Shown one piece after another: positions 59,130 through 64,000 of a stretch of DNA of 64,000 nt; position 1 is the stretch's first letter; every line of letters begins with the position of its first letter. The position numbers and the translations under genes were made by a program. The notes beneath the pieces were generated by a model. It was not told where the DNA came from, searched no databases, and was given only the letters and a program-made list of their open reading frames with translations. The stretch lies in contig NC_091098.1 in assembly GCF_024713975.1 (NCBI RefSeq), positions 10,822,816-10,886,815 of the forward strand, in the 5' to 3' direction. Source of the stretch: Paralichthys olivaceus. Lineage: Eukaryota; Chordata; Actinopteri; Pleuronectiformes; Paralichthyidae.

Positions 59130-62100
59130 TTTATTGACTTTAAAATGCTTGGATCCAGCTTTACTGGAGCATCAACAGCAAATAAATACTTTTTCTGAAC
59201 TTCTCTAACTTAAAATTCATTGGTGGGAAAACGATGATGAATGAAAGCCAGTTGTATTTCAGTTTTTTTCTTTGTCATTCTCCTTTTTTGTATTTTATCT
59301 TACAAAACCAGTCTTGCCCAAAAAACAACAAAACAAACATATAGAAACCTGTATGAGCGGCGTGTAGCAGGGCGAGCAGTTGAGGCTGATGGGTGAAGCA
59401 GGAGGCGTGGCCCAGGATCGCAGAGACCTCGTCGGAGACAGACGGTGAATTCTGCTGGGATCAAGACCAGCCACCGCCATTACCTGAGGTTGGAGTTAAA
59501 AAATCATGAAATATCATGATTTTAAAAATGAAGAAGAGTTATTGACAATGATGAGAATACTTTATATCTATATTTATATAATCATATGCTGGTACCTGTT
59601 GCTGCACCAGATGTAGTGGAAGAGCTGTGCATGACGGAGAAGGAGGAGCATCATCCTCACTACTTCTTCGACGGAGACACTCAAAACTAAATGGTTTGTT
59701 GGAGGCTGAGAGAAAAATGAAAAAAAAAAATGAAACTGTCAAACTTTCAGTTTCCATATTTGAGAACTTACTGAATTCATATTTTAATTTTATTCAAAAA
59801 CACTGTTGGATGAAACATTAGAAAAATCAATTCTATGAACAATTATACAAGCACATAATACAGTTATAACAAAACCGAATAGATGGCCTTTTCATTACAT
59901 TAGTGCTAGTGCCATAGTTATTTTTTACTTGGGTACTTTGAAAGGCAATACATAAATCCAAGTTTCAATTATTATTATTATTGTTTATTAATAAAATAAT
60001 CCCAAAGTCGCTCCAACTAACATCTAATGTCACAAATAATAAATAAATAAAAGTAAAGTTTATAAACATCTTGAATCTCAATCACTCCACCATGACGACT
60101 ACAGCTGTTGTACTGCGGCACCTCACCTTGAGGCGAGGGTAAAAACCATCTCCTTGGTGACCGCCTGCTGTCTTGGTGGATCAACTGTTGATCATCACTA
60201 TAGCAACTATCAGGCTGGTGGTGGTTGCCCCCGGCCTCCTCATGTTCAAAGTCTGCCTCTGAATCATGTTGTTCCTTGTTGGAGAGCCTGTGAAACAAAG
60301 AGGATAAAACTTTGCATCTGTAGCTAGACTTTTTTAAACTTAAGTAGCTACATGAATTCTTGACGAGGAGGAATGTCAGACTCAGTTTCTTGTTAGAAAC
60401 TTGCTGTACCTGTCTCTTGTGAGCATGATGTCATCCTCATGAAACTCCTCTCCGCTGAAGTACTCTCCTGAGCCTGGATCGTCATCGCTGTCCCCACCGC
60501 CTGGCTCCTCTCGACGAATGGTGGGGTAGAGTCCACCACCACTTTCTGACCTGGCATCAAAACATTGTGACACAGAGAGAATTTGCATGTATGAATTCAA
60601 TATCCCCATCTTGCTAATATTCTTTGTTGGAGATTATTATGCAGATTCAGTCTCTCACCTCACGTCTCTGTATAACCAATAATACTGTAAAACCCTGAAT
60701 TCACTGAAACATCACAGAGCTGCATTTTCCCACAGTGCTCATTCCCTCTTATTCTGCAGCCACGTTTGTTTTTAATTTACATCCTCTTTTTAGGAAAACT
60801 ATCACCATCATGAAGAGCAGATTGCGGAATGAAGCTACTGCATGCACATACCTGATGTATGCCTCATAGTAGCGTGTCCTGCTCCGGGTAGAGTGAGTGG
60901 TCGGTCACAGAGGATTATTTGGAACAAGAGAGCAAGAGACGAAGGGAATGAGGTAGCATGCAATGACAAAATACAAGAGCACACAAAATAAAACGCTAAA
61001 AAATGTTTTAGGTACTGAGAGGTGTTACTGGTTTCATTTAAAATGTTGCCCCTGGAATCTGGCAGAAATCTGCCCCAACCTTTGGGAACAGTGTCTGGGA
61101 ATGATCAGGAGTAATTGGGGCATTGTTTTTGGAGAGGGAAATAGCATTTTTCCAGTTTTTATGTTTTTAATTGTTTGATTTAAGGTGGCCAAGGCACTCT
61201 TGAGATATCATGTTCACAAAAATGAGATGGACAACCCGAAAACAAAATGCTTGGCCACTGGCTGTGGCTCTGGCTGGTGCGGAGGCATTAAAAAATAAAA
61301 AATGACACTGACCTTACTAAGTCAGCTAGAGGTAAAACAGGGGCAACGGAACATACTTTGTTCAACTATTAATCAGTTCAAGGCAGACACATTTGTAGAG
61401 TTTTATTTGTGTGGGGAAACTTAGTGGGAGATTCCTGTGAGAGACAGAGAGTCTGTCTGAAAAATGCACACTGGGAAATAAGGTGCTCTTTCATAGTCAG
61501 CAGCGTGGACAGACGAAACAGCAGTGGGAATAATATATTTGATAAAAGACGGAGTAGATCTGTGTGGGATGAACAAGGTTTGAAATGGAGTTGTGAAATC
61601 TGCTCATGCTGAACAGGAGGCTTGGGCAGTTTCAGGGTTTTTTTCACTGTTCAGAAGTAATTTTTCAACCAAAGCTGCCAGAAGGTCACTGATTCCAGCT
61701 TCTATTATGTGACATGCCGCTGCTTTTCATTGTCTTCAATGAGGGTAGATTGAACAACATAGTGACTAAAGGTCAGACAGAGAACCGATCCACTGACCTC
61801 GTGGAGTGTGACCTCAAAGTCTTGTCATGCGCTCCTTTGCTGTGAGTGGATGCAGAGGATCCCTTTTTGGTGGAGGACGGACGGTCTCGTTTTAACAAAC
61901 ACTTCTGTTGCCTCCCACTGGTCATGGAGAGAAGCGAGGGCACGTTGGCATTGTTGAGGTTGGCATTGGAGGGTATTGGCGATTGATTGCGGGTGGAATT
62001 ACAATGAGGGGAATTATGCGGATGAGGGGGATGATAGTGATGATTGTACTGGATGGGTGAGGAGTTCATCTCTGTCTCTCCCTCCCTGTCATTGCTTCCG

Positions 62101-63112
62101 GCTCTCCTGCCAGTCTGGGTGGGCTCTGTGGAGGAGCTGCAGGACAACGTCAGGATCTGGAGCGGCCGTTGAGTGACCGTGGTCGGGTGAGAGGAGCCTT
62201 GCTGATCGCCGCTGACGTGGTTGACGTGGTTTCCAAACAAACCGCCATTTCGCTGCACAAACCAATGAGGAGGGAAACAACACAGCAAATCAAACACAAC
62301 AGAAGGAAACAGTTTAAATAGACCCTGAACTCGTGACAACTTGGACCAGTGCCACTAATACACTGTAACCAATACACTTCACATAATGCTTCAATAAGCA
62401 ACACAATGATTCATTTAAAGGTCTTATTTCATTTACTAAGATTTAACTGCTGTTTCCATTGCTTTTTTATTCTTATTTCTTAACCATGCACACTTTCTGA
62501 GACCTTGTGAATATACAGCATCAGCCATTATACAGTACACTGAGATAGGAAACCTGGAATAACCCTTGATTTGAAACATATTTTTAAAAATGAAAAAAAC
62601 ATTTTGTCCATTTTCATGACAAGAAAAAGTTGTTATTCATTCTTTCTGTAGCTGAGCAGATCAAGACTTATAGGACACAAGTAATTCCAATAAGGCGATT
62701 TAATCAAAGAATAGTGTGTAAAGAAACAAAACACTTATTTGTCAAGAAACATAGTTTGAGGATTCATTTAAGGTTTTATCATAAGGTTTGATCAATAATA
62801 GAAATTCTCAAATTTGAATTTGTATGAGATATTTGCTTTGATTCACTATTTCTGATTTGCTATAATATACATACAAGTTTCACTCTTTTGTGTTTCAGAA
62901 ACTGTTTTGGTATTGTCAGTTGGTTCCACTACAGAGAAACATCAACATTAGAGATAAATCTTAATTGTCTGAAGAGGGTCTTTGTGCATGTTTACCCTGT
63001 AGATATCTTCCTCTTCCTCTCCATTAGCATCTACAAGCCCTTCTTCCTGCAGGTCGCATGATATGGCTCGACGGATCTCTGGTCCAATGTCATGCAGCGT
63101 GCGCAGGCCGGC
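57794..63112 (-). CDS. cacna1d: CaV1.3 calcium channel alpha-1D subunit, C-terminal 545 residues
   Basis: Exons from 5': 62996-63112, 61798-62252, 60852-60878 (27-base mini-exon), 60410-60550, 60127-60287, 59596-59705, 59349-59483, 58835-59020, 57794-58099. They total 1638 bases and are in phase throughout; earlier exons lie beyond the right edge. Landmarks are [20 protein letters not shown] just after the IQ region, [70 protein letters not shown] and RSSWYTD. The end contains [20 protein letters not shown]...[16 protein letters not shown], the distal regulatory helix that folds back on the calmodulin site and slows Ca-dependent inactivation. The last residues ITSL are a class I PDZ ligand (ITTL in mammals). 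The segments between landmarks are much diverged. CaV1.3 is an L-type channel of hair cells, pacemaker cells and neurons. One of two teleost paralogs; which one is not decidable here. Confidence 0.95.
59041..59125. repeat. (AC)n microsatellite next to a CACNA1D acceptor
   Basis: About 40 AC units with one AG step. On the gene strand this is a GT repeat that ends about 20 bases before the acceptor of the exon at 58835-59020 (TTTGTATTCAG|GTGG). Confidence 0.95.
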
Positions 63113-64000
63113 CTGCAAAGAGAGCTGCTGTGATAACAAACCAACAAGCCGTGACAGGCTCTTTATCTATACTTACATCAGGCGAAGAGAAAACTGGGTG
63201 ATTTTCTTGGAAATATTTTGTGCTGCTTTTACAGACGAGACAGGAAGAACAACTTCAAATGAGTGGCTACACCCAAATGAAAAATCAACAAATATCTTCT
63301 CATTCAGTTTGGTTGTAAAAGGGTTTCATAGGATCTAACAATATGTGTCTGTTAGAAACAGGACTAGTTCCAATGAAAACTTTACACACTGTACTGTTTC
63401 CAGGTTTTTTGCAGAGATGTCATCATGCTCCTTAATATTTTTTGGGGGGTATTTTTTAATGCTGTGAGAACAATAAAACAACTTCTATTCACCTTCATTG
63501 TTCTGTGGTGGAGACAGACTGACATTCACTTAACACATCAACTTTGTGTGGTGTGGCTATTAAAATCTAAGTGATTAACCAACAGACTGTATATACAAAA
63601 GGACGACATGCCCCCCCATTATCCAGGAATGAAGCCAAATTATCCTGGAAATGAACACTGTCATCTTGTCTATTTGGAGCCTGCCAAGTAATGATTGGAG
63701 ACGAAGAGAAAGAATAACACATAAACAAACATCAGTATAATAAAAACTACAGAAAATGACAGAAGCCATCTTTGACAGAAATGTATATGCCTCTTTTGTA
63801 TGGTTCATGTCCATATTCTATGACCACAGCAACCAGCCACCAGGTGGCGATCAAGACACTCTGCCCTGCTTTTAGAGAGCTTTCATGTCCTCTATGTTTA
63901 GATACAGTTGAGAGATACAGATTAAACCAATAGTTGATATAAAGGCTGATATAAAGGTTTCAACGACACATACATTCAATGTGATGACGGGACTTAAACA
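63113..64000 (-). other. CACNA1D intron running off the window
   Basis: No exon matching the upstream IQ region is visible, so it lies beyond the edge. At 63805-63970 there is another copy of the dispersed repeat with a CTCF-like core CCACCAGGTGGCG (63837-63849), followed by GATCAAGACACTCTG. Confidence 0.6.

Noticed and set aside
1..64000. Prokaryote-type defence or mobile system
   Set aside because: The window is eukaryotic nuclear DNA throughout, with introns, poly-A signals and vertebrate genes.

Overview
The window is vertebrate nuclear DNA, almost certainly from a teleost (ray-finned) fish. Genes are split by GT-AG introns, CA/TG dinucleotide repeats are long and frequent, and fish-type L1, L2-like, Tc1, hAT and foldback elements are present. 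The right half carries the gene order SELENOK - ACTR8 - IL17RB - CHDH - CACNA1D, the same order as human chromosome 3p21. I could not fix the species. Nothing prokaryotic is present. Layout: 1-2689 is the 3' part of an L1-type LINE whose second reading frame is still open. 2690-11571 is a tandem array of five ~1.78-kb units, each carrying a decayed reverse-transcriptase 3' end of an L2-like LINE on the minus strand; unit 1 also holds a nested L2-like tail. 11799-12247 holds two well-formed coding exons of a minus-strand gene I do not recognise. 12580-13373 is a palindromic foldback DNA transposon, probably PIF/Harbinger-derived. 13374-23870 has no gene I can support and is rich in microsatellites and old dispersed repeats. 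23871-24777 may hold the last two exons of another unrecognised minus-strand gene. 25245-29945 contains an hAT remnant, a small inverted-repeat element and two related genes built on the DNA-binding head of a Tc1 transposase without its catalytic domain. From 31.2 kb to the end the window is gene-dense. SELENOK (+) is complete in five exons with an in-frame Sec TGA and a candidate SECIS. It converges on ACTR8 (-, 13 exons, 643 codons, frame closes exactly). IL17RB (-) follows in the same orientation; its 5' end lies about 100 bp from the 5' end of CHDH (+), so the two probably share a bidirectional promoter. CHDH (+, 9 coding exons, 632 codons) then converges on the C-terminal half of CACNA1D (-, 9 exons, 545 codons in the window), which runs off the right edge. 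These genes are not a pathway: they are a selenoprotein of the ER membrane, an INO80 chromatin-remodelling subunit, a cytokine receptor, a mitochondrial choline-to-betaine enzyme and a voltage-gated calcium channel. What holds them together is ancient conserved gene order. All exon boundaries come from reading splice signals, reading-frame phase and remembered family sequence; no alignment or search was run. The most interesting items are the pair of Tc1-head genes, the near-identical 1.78-kb array, the short IL17RB ectodomain, and dinucleotide repeats sitting directly on splice sites of ACTR8 and CACNA1D.
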